Positions 16,692-25,336 of a DNA stretch of 64,000 bases are shown one piece after another. The stretch covers positions 1,423,941-1,487,940 of the forward strand of contig NZ_CP039381.1 in assembly GCF_005601135.1 (NCBI RefSeq), in the 5' to 3' direction. Each line of letters begins with the position of its first letter. The first letter of the stretch is position 1. The notes below the pieces were generated by a model. That model did not search any database. It had not been told where the DNA came from and saw only the letters and a list, made by a program, of their open reading frames with translations. Both the position numbers and the translations under genes were made by a program. Source of the DNA: Ruminococcus bovis (lineage in GTDB: Bacteria; Bacillota; Clostridia; Oscillospirales; Acutalibacteraceae).

Positions 16692-16879
16692 TTTTTGTTT
16701 TTAGTTTTTCAATTTTGTTTGTTAAGATAAATTTGTTTTTTTCAATTTTGTCTGTGGGTTAAGGTAAATTTGTTTTTTAGCTTTTATTGTGGTTAGAGAA
16801 AAGTTTATTTTCATTTAACATAAAGGAAAATTTACAAAAATATCATACCTTATACTATCTTTATATTGTGGCTAACAGG

Positions 16880-17028
16880 TGTAGGGTCCAACATTGTTGG
16901 ACCGAGCAAATCAGCCTCTTTATTGGTATATTGCCCTATGTAGATATTTTTAATTTATAGTCTGTAAATAGGACGAAAAACCCCTATTTATCACACTTTT
17001 TAACGGGCGAACGATGTTCGCCCCTACA
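16880..17028 (-). repeat. palindrome-bounded repeat, copy 3 (ends TCCAA and GCGAA, reverse orientation)
   Basis: Begins TGTAGGGTCCAACATTGTTG and ends GGGCGAACGATGTTCGCCCC then TACA. The GCGAA end is on the right here, so the unit is inverted relative to copies 1 and 2. Confidence 0.85.
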
Positions 17029-17227
17029 ACTGTAAACCTTAATATGATATAAAAATCGGTACTGTTTATGCTACAAAATAGTGTTGTATTATTGATTGTG
17101 CAATAACTTGGCATATAAGAGAGAAAGGACATAGTTTACACTTTTAAATATTAAAACATCCCCCACACCCCAAAATTTGCCTTTATGAAGAAACATATTA
17201 CCAAAGACTATAACTGAATATTACAAG

Positions 17228-17255
17228 AAAAGTCAGCTTAACTGCTGACTTTTTT
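17228..17255. terminator. terminator-like hairpin
   Basis: AAAAGTCAGC-TTAACT-GCTGACTTTT followed by TT. The same stem, with loop TTAACG, is used after the anti-sigma gene at 18919-18944. No gene ends directly before it, so it may mark the end of a lost transcript. Confidence 0.55.
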
Positions 17256-17403
17256 AATAAGGATTATACTATAATAATAGAAAGATAGATATAATGCAAA
17301 AAATAGAATTGTTTGAATTTAATTGTAGAAAATAAAAATTTTTAAATTTATTGCACTAAAAAGGACTTTTGATTCGTTTTATTTATGAAAGGAGGTTAAG
17401 AGA

Positions 17404-17916
17404 TTGTTTAATCCACTTACCAGAGATGATTACAATAAAGTTGTTGAAGAATTCTCCGATATGATTTTTAGAATAGCTTATCAAAACTTATGTAACATTG
17501 CTGATGCAGAGGATGTTGTTCAGGAAGTTTTTATTTCTTTGCTAAAGTCAAAGGGTAAAATTTTCAAAGATTCTGAACATTTAAAGTCTTGGCTAATCAG
17601 AGTGACAATCAACAAATGCCTTGATGTAAGACGATCTTTTTTCCGAAAAAATACTGTACCTATTGATTCACAGGTGATTTCATATACAGACGAAGAAAAA
17701 GTCCTTATGGACGAAATTATGAAACTACCTAAGGACTACCGAAATATTATCTACTTGTATTATTATGAGGGATATAAAATAAAGGAAATTGCAGAAATTC
17801 TTGGGAAAAATCAGAACACTATCAGTTCAAAATTACAACGAGGCAGAAATAAGTTGAAGAAAAATCTTATTGAGGGAGGTTATTATAATGAAAGAAATTT
17901 ACAAGAATGCACTTGA
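17404..17916 (+). CDS. ECF-type RNA polymerase sigma factor
   Basis: Group IV sigma factor, 170 aa, begun by TTG at 17404 with GGAGG eight bases upstream. Region 2 is at about residues 10-75 (MIFRIAYQNLCNIADAEDVVQEVFISLL, HLKSWLIRVTINKCLD). Region 4 is at about residues 105-160 (LPKDYRNIIYLYYYEGYKIKEIAEILG and SSKLQRGRNKLKK, the DNA-reading helix). Its end overlaps the next gene by 29 bp, so it is coupled to a membrane protein that is its probable anti-sigma factor. ECF factors usually activate their own promoter; I could not define one with confidence. Confidence 0.93.
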   Translation: MFNPLTRDDYNKVVEEFSDMIFRIAYQNLCNIADAEDVVQEVFISLLKSKGKIFKDSEHLKSWLIRVTINKCLDVRRSFFRKNTVPIDSQVISYTDEEKVLMDEIMKLPKDYRNIIYLYYYEGYKIKEIAEILGKNQNTISSKLQRGRNKLKKNLIEGGYYNERNLQECT

Positions 17917-18859
17917 TAAAGCAACCCTTCCTAAAGATAGTAAAGAAAATCTTAAAAGCCTTTATGATAAGGTAAATCAGGAGGATAATGTTGTGAGTTT
18001 TGAAAAGAAGAGAAATGTTAAGAAACCTTTAGCATTTGTAGCAGCAGGTTTAGTATGTGCAGTAGCAGTTGGCAGTACATTTGCCTTAGGTCAGTTTGAC
18101 AACAATAAGAGTAGCAAAGACAAAACCAGTGGTAATAGTAACAGTTTTGTACTTAATGTTAATGCAGCAGAAATCAGTAGGAAAACTGCTGATAGTAATA
18201 AAGCTAATAGCAAAGATTCACAGGTTTCTCTTGACGGTTCAGGTTGCTATATAGTTAATCAGGGTGGTGATCCCTATACTAATGATGCTGATTGGAACTA
18301 TGAGTTTACATTCCCAGTTAATTGCAAAGGTAAAAACATTGATGAAATCACCTATACAGTAAGTAAGGGTGATTTAGTTGTATATGCTCATGGTACTGAG
18401 AGACCTGAATATTTTGATAAAAATAAAATAGTTGATGAAGTTGAACAGAAAAAATCACAAACTGTAAGCTATAAAAATTTATCTAAATACAAAACTGTTT
18501 ACTTAGATCTTTATGGTGATTCATCTTCTTTAAGTAAGTCAGAAATTAAAACTTTAGATAAAGGCTTTATGCCTGAATCTAATGATGAACAGTATCAAAA
18601 GGCTATGAGCATTTTTATGAAAGACCTAAAAATAACTGTTAAGGCAAAGTTTACTGACGGTACAACAAAGGAAGAAACTATTGTTGGTAGTTCAAAATTT
18701 ATTTCAAAAGAAGAAAGTGAAGAGTTAGAAAAAAGAATTAGTGAAAGTGAAAATGGCAAAGATGGTGTTGAAGAAACAACAGAAGTAGAGGTTTCTAAAG
18801 ATAACACAAATGAATCTGAAGAAAAAGTTCTTTACACCGGATTTGAAGTAGCAAAGTAA
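17888..18859 (+). CDS. membrane-anchored putative anti-sigma factor
   Basis: Protein of 323 aa from the ATG at 17888, which has GGGAGG upstream within the sigma gene. About 45 cytoplasmic residues (possible sigma-binding helix, KNALDKATLPKDSKENLKSLYDKV) are followed by one transmembrane segment at about residues 45-65 (LAFVAAGLVCAVAVGSTFAL). A large extracytoplasmic domain follows, Ser/Asn-rich near the membrane and acidic at the end. The architecture resembles DUF4179-type anti-sigma partners of clostridial ECF factors, but no zinc-binding anti-sigma motif is visible. Function is inferred mainly from coupling to the sigma gene. Confidence 0.78.
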   Translation: MKEIYKNALDKATLPKDSKENLKSLYDKVNQEDNVVSFEKKRNVKKPLAFVAAGLVCAVAVGSTFALGQFDNNKSSKDKTSGNSNSFVLNVNAAEISRKTADSNKANSKDSQVSLDGSGCYIVNQGGDPYTNDADWNYEFTFPVNCKGKNIDEITYTVSKGDLVVYAHGTERPEYFDKNKIVDEVEQKKSQTVSYKNLSKYKTVYLDLYGDSSSLSKSEIKTLDKGFMPESNDEQYQKAMSIFMKDLKITVKAKFTDGTTKEETIVGSSKFISKEESEELEKRISESENGKDGVEETTEVEVSKDNTNESEEKVLYTGFEVAK

Positions 18860-18918
18860 TGTAAACAAAATTACCCAAAATAACCCTATTAAATCATATA
18901 TTTAAATCCCAAAAAGAG

Positions 18919-18944
18919 AAAAGTCAGCTTAACGGCTGACTTTT
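18919..18944. terminator. bidirectional terminator between anti-sigma gene and trpF
   Basis: AAAAGTCAGC-TTAACG-GCTGACTTTT, with T-rich tails in both directions. The trpF stop codon lies in its loop, so the last codons of trpF form one arm. Confidence 0.8.
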
Positions 18945-19540
18945 CTTGCATTTGTAACGAACATATTTATTTTTTCTTTGCTTTTACCTATACCGTTTTC
19001 ATTCTCAACACCGGAAGAAACATCAACACAATCAGGATTTAGAACCTTTATTGCATTAGCTACATTTTCAGGATTTAGTCCACCGGCAAGTATCATCAGC
19101 TTATCACTTTTAGGAAAAGTTTTTAATGTGTTCCAATCAAATGTTTTTCCACTTCCCGGTTCTTGAGCATCAAAAACAAAACCTTTTATTTTGTTAATAT
19201 TTTTGAAATTATCATATTCATCAATATCCTTTACATTAAAGGCTTTCAGTATTGGAATATCAGTATTTTCAATAATACTGTTTTCTAACTTACCATGAAT
19301 TTGAATGTAGTCAAAACCTAACTTTTCAATTATTTTAACTTGTTCTAAAGTAGGGGAAACTGTAACTGCAACCTTATTAATGTTCTTGTCAAGTGTATTT
19401 ATAATTTCAGTTGCTTTATTTTCATCTATATTTCTTTTGCTTTTAGGAAAGAACATTACCATTCCTGCAAAGTCAACATTGTTTTCATTTAAGTATTCTG
19501 CTTCTTTAGTAGAAGTCAGTCCACAAATTTTAATTTCCAT
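18929..19540 (-). CDS. trpF: phosphoribosylanthranilate isomerase
   Basis: Third step of tryptophan synthesis: Amadori rearrangement of phosphoribosylanthranilate. It has 203 aa, a single TIM barrel. Visible are the N-terminal KICGLTSTKEAEYL with the catalytic cysteine, the FVNVDFAGMVMFFPKSKR-like second strand region (VDFAGMVMFFPKSKRN), FDYIQIHG, the catalytic Asp in FVFDAQEPGSGKTFDW, LAGGLNPENV and VDVSSGVE. It stands alone, convergent with the anti-sigma gene, with no other trp gene in the window. Only a weak GGTGAC site precedes the ATG. Confidence 0.94.
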   Translation of the reverse strand: MEIKICGLTSTKEAEYLNENNVDFAGMVMFFPKSKRNIDENKATEIINTLDKNINKVAVTVSPTLEQVKIIEKLGFDYIQIHGKLENSIIENTDIPILKAFNVKDIDEYDNFKNINKIKGFVFDAQEPGSGKTFDWNTLKTFPKSDKLMILAGGLNPENVANAIKVLNPDCVDVSSGVENENGIGKSKEKINMFVTNARKVSR

Positions 19541-19568
19541 ATGTCACCTATTATAAAAAAATCTATGA

Positions 19569-19593
19569 AAAAAGTCCGTAATAATACGGACTT
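19569..19593 (-). terminator. intrinsic terminator of the YcxB-like gene
   Basis: Inverted repeat AAGTCCGTA / TACGGACTT with a 3-base loop. The minus-strand side ends in TTTTTTCATAG. Confidence 0.75.
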
Positions 19594-19598
19594 AATTT

Positions 19599-20093
19599 TT
19601 ATTTTGCTTTCTTAAGTAATTTTAACTTTTTCTTATTAATATTACTGTTTTCTAAAATTGACTTTAGGTCAAAGTCTAATACTTCTTTGTCAATTAAGAA
19701 ACCTTCACCGTCAGTAACGAAGAAGTAGAAGTAATCAGTAGTTTCATAAATACCAAAGAAATCTTCATACTTTACTAAATCTTCACCAAGCAATACACCT
19801 TCGTTGTTAAATATGTATTCAACTTCTTTATTTTCAAGTTGGCTAATATCACTTTTAGGCTTTACATAGTAAACCATTGTGATGATAATACCACCGATAA
19901 TTGCAATAGCCGGATAGATAACTGTAGTAAAGTTAAGTTCAAACTTTCTGTTGTAGATAAATGAACATACAATTACTGCAATACATAGCAAGTAAAGAAT
20001 TGCCGGTTTTAGAAATGACTTTTTGTTTAGAGTAAATCTCTTAAAGTCGATTATCATATCTTTTGTATAATTAGTTTTGATTTTATATTCCAT
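19599..20093 (-). CDS. YcxB-like membrane protein
   Basis: Small membrane protein, 164 aa from the ATG at 20093 (GGGTG upstream). A short basic N-terminus with YTKDMIIDFKRFTL is followed by two adjacent transmembrane segments (about residues 30-50 and 58-80). A C-terminal cytoplasmic domain then contains the YIFNNEGVLL ... YEDFFGIYETTDYFYFF pattern typical of YcxB-like domains. Function of the family is unknown. It is a single gene with its own terminator, divergent from the DUF951-prfA operon. Confidence 0.8.
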   Translation of the reverse strand: MEYKIKTNYTKDMIIDFKRFTLNKKSFLKPAILYLLCIAVIVCSFIYNRKFELNFTTVIYPAIAIIGGIIITMVYYVKPKSDISQLENKEVEYIFNNEGVLLGEDLVKYEDFFGIYETTDYFYFFVTDGEGFLIDKEVLDFDLKSILENSNINKKKLKLLKKAK

Positions 20094-20148
20094 TTTTTTC
20101 ACCCAAAGTGATTTTAACACAAAATACTAAATTGTGCAATGCCTTTTC

Positions 20149-20177
20149 TTGATATATATTGCACATTATGATATAAT
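20149..20177 (+). promoter_or_regulatory. promoter of the DUF951-prfA operon
   Basis: TTGATA, 17-bp spacer, TATAAT, 40 bp before the DUF951 start. Matches the housekeeping sigma consensus well. Confidence 0.65.
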
Positions 20178-20216
20178 TATATGAATAAAAATATTGAATA
20201 AGGTGGGTGTAAACTT

Positions 20217-20396
20217 ATGGATGTTAGAGTTAATGATAAAATTGAAATGAAAAAAGCTCATCCTTGTCAAAACAAAATTTTTACTGTTACAAGAGTAGGT
20301 ATGGATTTCAAGATAAGATGTGACAAATGTGGTCACGAAATTATGATACCTCGCAGTAAAGCAGAAAAAAATATTAAGAAGATAATCAGGGAATAA
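20217..20396 (+). CDS. DUF951 family protein, 59 aa
   Basis: Small conserved Firmicutes protein: [18 protein letters not shown], then [16 protein letters not shown] and [13 protein letters not shown]. The family consensus (KKxHPCG, G-D-KIKC-CG) is clear, with cysteines suggesting metal binding. Function unknown; members are often near translation or ParB-related genes. Here it leads the prfA operon, with one base between its stop and the prfA ATG. GGTGGG serves as ribosome-binding site. Confidence 0.88.
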   Translation: MDVRVNDKIEMKKAHPCQNKIFTVTRVGMDFKIRCDKCGHEIMIPRSKAEKNIKKIIRE

Positions 20397-20397
20397 T

Positions 20398-21474
20398 ATG
20401 TTTGATAAAATTGAAATTTTTAGTAAAAGATATGATGAATTAAATAACAGACTTTATGACCCAACAGTTGCCTCAGATGCAACCAAGTTTAATGAAATTA
20501 TGAAGGAAGTAAAGTCTATTGAACCAATTGTGCTAAAGTATAGAGAATACAAGAAAGCACAACAGACAATTAAAGATAGCCTTGAAATTTTGGAAACAGA
20601 AAAAGACAAGGAAATCAGAGAACTTGCTCAAATGGAAATGGATGAGGCAAAGGACTCACTGGACGGTATTGAGGAAGAATTAAAAATTCTTCTTTTGCCT
20701 AAAGACCCTAACGATGAAAGAAATGTTATTATGGAAATTCGTGGTGGTACAGGTGGTGAAGAAAGCTCCCTATTTGCAGGTGATCTTTTCAGAATGTACT
20801 CTATGTATGCCGATAAGCATGGTTTTAAGATTGAAATTCTTTCTTCTAACGAAACAGGCTTAGGTGGTTACAAAGAAATTTCCTTTATGGTTAACGGTGA
20901 GGGTGCTTACAGTAAGCTAAAGTATGAAAGTGGTACTCACAGAGTTCAGAGAGTACCTGAAACCGAGTCATCAGGCAGAGTTCATACTTCAGCAGTAACT
21001 GTTGCAGTTCTTCCTGAAGCAGATGATGTTGAAATTGACATTAACCCTAATGATTTACAGATTGATACATTTCGTTCATCAGGTGCAGGTGGTCAGCATA
21101 TTAACAAAACTTCATCAGCTATCAGAATTACTCATTTACCTACAGGTATGGTTGTTGAGTGTCAGGACGAAAGAAGTCAGTACAAAAACAAGGACAAAGC
21201 CCTAAAGGTTCTAAAGTCAAGACTTCTGAAGATTGAACAAGATAAACAAAATGCAGAGATTTCCGAAAATAGAAAAAGTCAGGTTGGTTCAGGTGACAGA
21301 AGTGAAAAAATCAGAACTTACAACTTCCCACAATCAAGAGTAACCGACCACAGAATAGGTCTTACACTTTACAAACTTGACGATATTCTAAACGGTAATA
21401 TTGATGAGATTATAGATGCTTTGATTGCATACGATAGAGCAGAAAAACTAAAAGAAAGTATGGAAAATAAGTAA
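20398..21474 (+). CDS. prfA: peptide chain release factor 1
   Basis: Reads UAA and UAG stop codons and triggers peptide release. It has 358 aa. The coiled N-terminal domain is followed by the stop-recognition region (about residues 180-200, [20 protein letters not shown]), the peptidyl-transferase GGQ motif in [17 protein letters not shown] near residue 231, and the basic C-terminus. The usual neighbour prmC, which methylates the GGQ glutamine, is not adjacent. The next gene starts 1 bp after the stop, so translation of the operon is tightly linked. Confidence 0.97.
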   Translation: MFDKIEIFSKRYDELNNRLYDPTVASDATKFNEIMKEVKSIEPIVLKYREYKKAQQTIKDSLEILETEKDKEIRELAQMEMDEAKDSLDGIEEELKILLLPKDPNDERNVIMEIRGGTGGEESSLFAGDLFRMYSMYADKHGFKIEILSSNETGLGGYKEISFMVNGEGAYSKLKYESGTHRVQRVPETESSGRVHTSAVTVAVLPEADDVEIDINPNDLQIDTFRSSGAGGQHINKTSSAIRITHLPTGMVVECQDERSQYKNKDKALKVLKSRLLKIEQDKQNAEISENRKSQVGSGDRSEKIRTYNFPQSRVTDHRIGLTLYKLDDILNGNIDEIIDALIAYDRAEKLKESMENK

Positions 21475-21475
21475 A

Positions 21476-23083
21476 ATGGATACTAAATTATTAAAGGATA
21501 ACATTGAGGATATTTCTATTGCAGCAAAGATTATAAATGAGGGTGGACTTGTTGCTATGCCAACAGAAACTGTTTATGGTTTAGCAGCAGATGCTTTAAA
21601 CGGAAAGGCAGTTAGAAAGATTTTTCAAGCTAAAGGCAGACCAATGGATAATCCTTTGATAGTCCATGTTTCATCAGCTCAAATGGCTATTGACCTTAAA
21701 CTTTATAAAGAGTTTATAGCAGATGCCAAGAAGTTGGCTGACAAATTTTGGCCCGGACCTTTGACAATTATTTTGCCAAAGGGTGACTGTATTCCTGATG
21801 AGGTTTCAGCAGGACTTGAAACAGTAGCAGTCAGATGCCCTAGTCACAAAACTGCCAGAGCATTAATAGAAAAGTCAGGTAAGCCACTTGCAGCACCATC
21901 TGCAAATATTTCAGGTAAACCAAGCCCAACTACTGCAGAACATTGTATCAATGACCTTATGGGTAAGGTTGATGCAATTCTTGATGGTGGTGAATGTGAA
22001 GTTGGTGTTGAAAGCACAGTTGTCACTTTAGCAACAAACCCACCAAGACTTTTAAGACCAGGTGGAATTACACTTGAACAGCTTGAAAGTGTATTAGGTG
22101 AAGTTGCAGTTGATGATGCAGTTCTTCATAAACTGGCTGAAGGTAAGAAAGCCTCTTCTCCCGGAATGAAGTACAAGCACTATGCACCTAAGGCTCAAGT
22201 GTATTTAGTCAGAGGCAACAACTTTGTTGACTTTGTAAACAGAGATATTGATGAAAGTACAGCAGTAGTTTGCTTTGATGAAGATGAAAAATATATTAAT
22301 GGTGAAACATTCCCTATAGGTTCAAAAACCGATTATAAGTCCCACGCACATAAGATTTTTGATGTACTTAGAAAGATAGATAAAGAAGAAAAAATCAAAA
22401 AGGTTTTTGCTCCTTTACCTAGAACAGATGGTGTGTCCCTTGCAGTTTATAACAGATTAATCCGTTCATCAGCTTTTAGAATTTTTAATGCTGATGCTTA
22501 TGTTTTAGGATTAACAGGACCTACAGGTTCAGGAAAATCTACTATTGCAAAAATGTTTGCACAGTATGGTTTCCACACAGTAGATACAGACAAAATTGCA
22601 AGAAATATTATGGAAAAAGGAAGTCCTGTTTTAGCTAAAATCAAGGAAACCTTTGGTGATGATGTGGTTAAAGATAATGTGCTTGATAGAAAGCTACTGG
22701 CAAAAAGAGCTTTTGCTGATGAAAATTCAACCAAAAAGCTAAACCAAATCACTCACCCATATATATATGAAAAGGCACTTTTGGAAATAGAGGAATATTC
22801 CCACAAAGGTTACGATAAGTTTATATTAGATGCTCCTGTACTTTTTGAAAGTAATGGAGAAAGATTTTGCAACAACACCCTTGCAATTCTCTCTAACCTA
22901 GATACCAGAGTAAAGAGAATAATTTCTAGGGATGCTATTACAACAGAACAAGCTATGGATAGGATAAATGCTCAGCATAGTGATGATTTTTACAGAGCAA
23001 AGGCTGATTATGTAATTGAAAATAACGGTAGCCTTGATGAAGTAAAGTCACAGGTTGAAAGTGTTGTAAAAGCTATTTTGTAA
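21476..23083 (+). CDS. fusion of threonylcarbamoyl-AMP synthase (Sua5/YwlC) and dephospho-CoA kinase (CoaE)
   Basis: One 535-aa frame joins two enzymes. Residues 1-338 form a full Sua5-type protein: the YrdC domain has PTETVYGLAADA, the KGRPMDNPL ATP/threonine site, SANISGKPSPT near 142 and ESTVV, followed by a Sua5 C-terminal domain (MKYKHYAPKA onward). It makes threonylcarbamoyl-AMP for tRNA t6A. Residues 341-535 are CoaE: P-loop GPTGSGKST (347-355), DTDKIAR, ITHPYIYEKAL, LDAPVLFE and the RDAITTEQAMDRINAQ lid, which phosphorylates dephospho-CoA. Both halves keep their key residues and near-normal length. No stop or frameshift separates them. The CoaE usual GGIGSGKS loop is GPTGSGKS here. 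Confidence 0.92.
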   Translation: MDTKLLKDNIEDISIAAKIINEGGLVAMPTETVYGLAADALNGKAVRKIFQAKGRPMDNPLIVHVSSAQMAIDLKLYKEFIADAKKLADKFWPGPLTIILPKGDCIPDEVSAGLETVAVRCPSHKTARALIEKSGKPLAAPSANISGKPSPTTAEHCINDLMGKVDAILDGGECEVGVESTVVTLATNPPRLLRPGGITLEQLESVLGEVAVDDAVLHKLAEGKKASSPGMKYKHYAPKAQVYLVRGNNFVDFVNRDIDESTAVVCFDEDEKYINGETFPIGSKTDYKSHAHKIFDVLRKIDKEEKIKKVFAPLPRTDGVSLAVYNRLIRSSAFRIFNADAYVLGLTGPTGSGKSTIAKMFAQYGFHTVDTDKIARNIMEKGSPVLAKIKETFGDDVVKDNVLDRKLLAKRAFADENSTKKLNQITHPYIYEKALLEIEEYSHKGYDKFILDAPVLFESNGERFCNNTLAILSNLDTRVKRIISRDAITTEQAMDRINAQHSDDFYRAKADYVIENNGSLDEVKSQVESVVKAIL

Positions 23084-23119
23084 AATTCGGTATCTAAAAC
23101 TAAGTAGTAGGTTTATAAT

Positions 23120-23761
23120 ATGATTAATAGAAAACCCAAGAGAAAAAGGAAAAAGAGTGGTTGTGCTACCTTAATTTTGTTGGTGTTCTTTACAGCCATA
23201 GTTGCCTTAGTTACAGTTTTATGTTTTCATATCTTTGGTGGAAATGATTCTATTAATGACAAGGTAAACGATATTAAAAAAATTCAGTACCCGAAGAAGT
23301 ATTCACAGATTGTAGAAAAGTACAGTGACCTTTATGGTGTGGATGATAACCTTGTATATGCAGTTATCCGTACTGAAAGTCACTTTAAACCGGATAGTGA
23401 GTCCGGTGCAGGTGCAAAAGGTCTGATGCAGATTACTCCGGAATGTTTTGATTTTTTACAGAATAATATTCCTAATGACAACACAAAATACAAAGAGTCT
23501 GATTTGTACGACCCTGAAGTGAATATTAAGTTTGGAACATACTTTTTAAGCTATCTGTTAGATAGATATGATAATGTTGAAAATACTGCCGTAGCAGCAT
23601 ATAATGCCGGTTTCGGTGCAGTTGATAATTGGCTAAATGACCCTGAATGTAGTCTTGACGGTAAAACTTTAAGTGTTATAGTTTATCCGGAAACTGAGAA
23701 TTATGTGGAAAAGGTTGAAAGTGCCAAGAAAATATATATAGAAATATATAAGGAAAGGTAA
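23120..23761 (+). CDS. membrane-anchored lytic transglycosylase (SLT domain)
   Basis: Cleaves peptidoglycan between MurNAc and GlcNAc with formation of 1,6-anhydro ends. It has 213 aa: a very basic N-terminus (NRKPKRKRKKS), one transmembrane anchor at about residues 15-37, then the SLT domain outside the membrane. The domain has the catalytic Glu in AVIRTESHFKPDSESGAGAKGLMQITP, then VNIKFGTYFLSYLL and AVAAYNAGFGAVDNWL. A coaE-transglycosylase order is common in Clostridia; here coaE is fused into the upstream gene. It lies 36 bp after the fusion gene. Confidence 0.93.
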   Translation: MINRKPKRKRKKSGCATLILLVFFTAIVALVTVLCFHIFGGNDSINDKVNDIKKIQYPKKYSQIVEKYSDLYGVDDNLVYAVIRTESHFKPDSESGAGAKGLMQITPECFDFLQNNIPNDNTKYKESDLYDPEVNIKFGTYFLSYLLDRYDNVENTAVAAYNAGFGAVDNWLNDPECSLDGKTLSVIVYPETENYVEKVESAKKIYIEIYKER

Positions 23762-23768
23762 TGATATT

Positions 23769-25163
23769 ATGTCTAATGAAGATTCAAAGACACTAATGGA
23801 TGAAATCCTAATGTCAGGTAAAAGGAAAATTCACTCAATCAGCAATAGTGAAATTGAAAAAGCTGATGAATTTTGTGAACCATACAAGGATTTCCTAAAT
23901 AAATCAAGAACAGAAAGAGAAGCTGTTGTTGAAGCAGTTGCTCAGGCTAAAGAAAACGGTTTTGAAGAATATGACCCTGACAGAACTTACTCTGCCGGTG
24001 ATAAGATTTATATTGTAAACCGTAACAAAGCAGTAGGTCTTGCAGTTATCGGTAGAAAGGGTACAAGAGATGGTGTACTACTTTCTATTGCTCATATTGA
24101 CTCACCAAGAATTGACTTAAAGCCAAGCCCATTATACGAAAAGGACGGTATGGCTTTATTTAAAACTCATTACTATGGTGGTATCAAGAAGTATCAGTGG
24201 ACAACAATTCCACTTGCTTTACACGGTAGAGTTTGTAAGACTGACGGTACTTATGTTGATATTTCTGTTGGTGATGATGAAAATGATCCATGTTTCTGCA
24301 TTACAGATATTCTTCCACATCTAGGTCAAGAACAGGCTAAGAAAACTTTAGGTTCAGCTTTTACAGGTGAAGATCTAAACTGCCTAGTAGGTAGCCGTCC
24401 ATATAGTGATGAAGATGGTGAACAGGTAAAGCTAAACACAATGAAGTTACTTTATGATAAGTATGGCTTTACTGAAAATGACTTCCTATCAGCAGAACTA
24501 ACTTTAGTACCTGCTTTTAAGGCTAGAGATATTGGTTTTGACAGAAGTATGATTGGTTCATATGGCCATGATGACAGAGTTTGTGCTTACCCTGCACTAA
24601 TGGCTATTATTGATGCCGGTATTCCTGACAAGACTTGTATCACTTATCTAACTGATAAAGAAGAAACAGGTTCTGATGGTAACACAGGTATGCAGAGTGA
24701 CTTCCTAAGATACTTTATCTATGACCTAGCTAAGTCTGAGGGTGAAGAAGGCTATAGAGTTCTTTCAAAGAGTAAGTGTCTATCAGCTGATGTTAATGCA
24801 GCAGTTGACCCAACTTATGAAAGTTGTTTTGAACCAAAGAACTGTTCATACATTAATGAAGGCGTTGTAATTTCTAAATATACAGGTGCTAGAGGTAAAA
24901 GTGGCACAAGTGATGCCTCAGCTGAATATATGGGTGAAGTTCGTTCAATGCTTGAAAGCAACAATATTATTTGGCAAGTTGGTGAACTTGGCAAGGTTGA
25001 CCTTGGTGGTGGTGGTACTATCGCTAAGTATGTTGCTAATATGAATGTTGATGTAGTTGACCTTGGTGTGCCTGTACTTTCTATGCATGCTCCATTTGAA
25101 ATCGTAAGTAAAGTTGATGTTTATATGGCTTATTTAGCTTTTTTACATTTCTTTATGGATTAA
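23769..25163 (+). CDS. M18 family aminopeptidase
   Basis: Zinc aminopeptidase of the M18 (aspartyl aminopeptidase) family, 464 aa, which removes N-terminal residues from peptides in the cytoplasm. Metal-ligand motifs are visible: SIAHIDSPRID near residue 112 (His), GHDDRVCAYPAL near 264 (Asp), TDKEETGSDGNTG near 298 (Glu-Glu) and the final MHAPFEIVSKVD near 440 (His). It starts 7 bp after the transglycosylase stop, with AAGGTAATG-type spacing, and ends the operon begun by DUF951. Substrate preference is not readable here. Confidence 0.94.
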   Translation: MSNEDSKTLMDEILMSGKRKIHSISNSEIEKADEFCEPYKDFLNKSRTEREAVVEAVAQAKENGFEEYDPDRTYSAGDKIYIVNRNKAVGLAVIGRKGTRDGVLLSIAHIDSPRIDLKPSPLYEKDGMALFKTHYYGGIKKYQWTTIPLALHGRVCKTDGTYVDISVGDDENDPCFCITDILPHLGQEQAKKTLGSAFTGEDLNCLVGSRPYSDEDGEQVKLNTMKLLYDKYGFTENDFLSAELTLVPAFKARDIGFDRSMIGSYGHDDRVCAYPALMAIIDAGIPDKTCITYLTDKEETGSDGNTGMQSDFLRYFIYDLAKSEGEEGYRVLSKSKCLSADVNAAVDPTYESCFEPKNCSYINEGVVISKYTGARGKSGTSDASAEYMGEVRSMLESNNIIWQVGELGKVDLGGGGTIAKYVANMNVDVVDLGVPVLSMHAPFEIVSKVDVYMAYLAFLHFFMD

Positions 25164-25227
25164 GGGTTGATTTTTTTAAAAAGATGTGTTATTATATATG
25201 GGCAGTCGAAAATGACTGCCCTGAAAT

Positions 25228-25304
25228 GCGCTGATAGCTCAGCTGGATAGAGTGACTGGCTACGAACCAGTAGGTCGGGGGTTCGAGTCCCTTTCAGCGC
25301 GCCA
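25228..25304 (+). tRNA. tRNA-Arg (anticodon ACG)
   Basis: 77 nt with encoded CCA. The acceptor GCGCTGA pairs with TCAGCGC. Anticodon arm ACTGG-CTACGAA-CCAGT gives ACG, read as ICG after deamination. The T loop is TTCGAGT. A terminator follows directly. Confidence 0.96.
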
Positions 25305-25305
25305 C

Positions 25306-25336
25306 GCCTTGGAAACTTAGTTTCCAAGGCTTTTCT
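25306..25336 (+). terminator. intrinsic terminator after tRNA-Arg
   Basis: GCCTTGGAAA-CTTAG-TTTCCAAGGC followed by TTTTCTTTTG. Confidence 0.88.

Larger units (their letters stand above)
16692..17403. other. gene-free region with a repeat unit, conserved flank and a hairpin
   Basis: No convincing gene. It contains AT-rich direct repeats of the AATTTTGT-TTTGTT kind just after hflX, one 149-bp palindrome-bounded unit, its conserved outer flank (about 17029-17160), and a terminator-like hairpin at 17228-17255. The bases just before 17404 carry the sigma-factor ribosome-binding site GGAGG. Confidence 0.8.
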
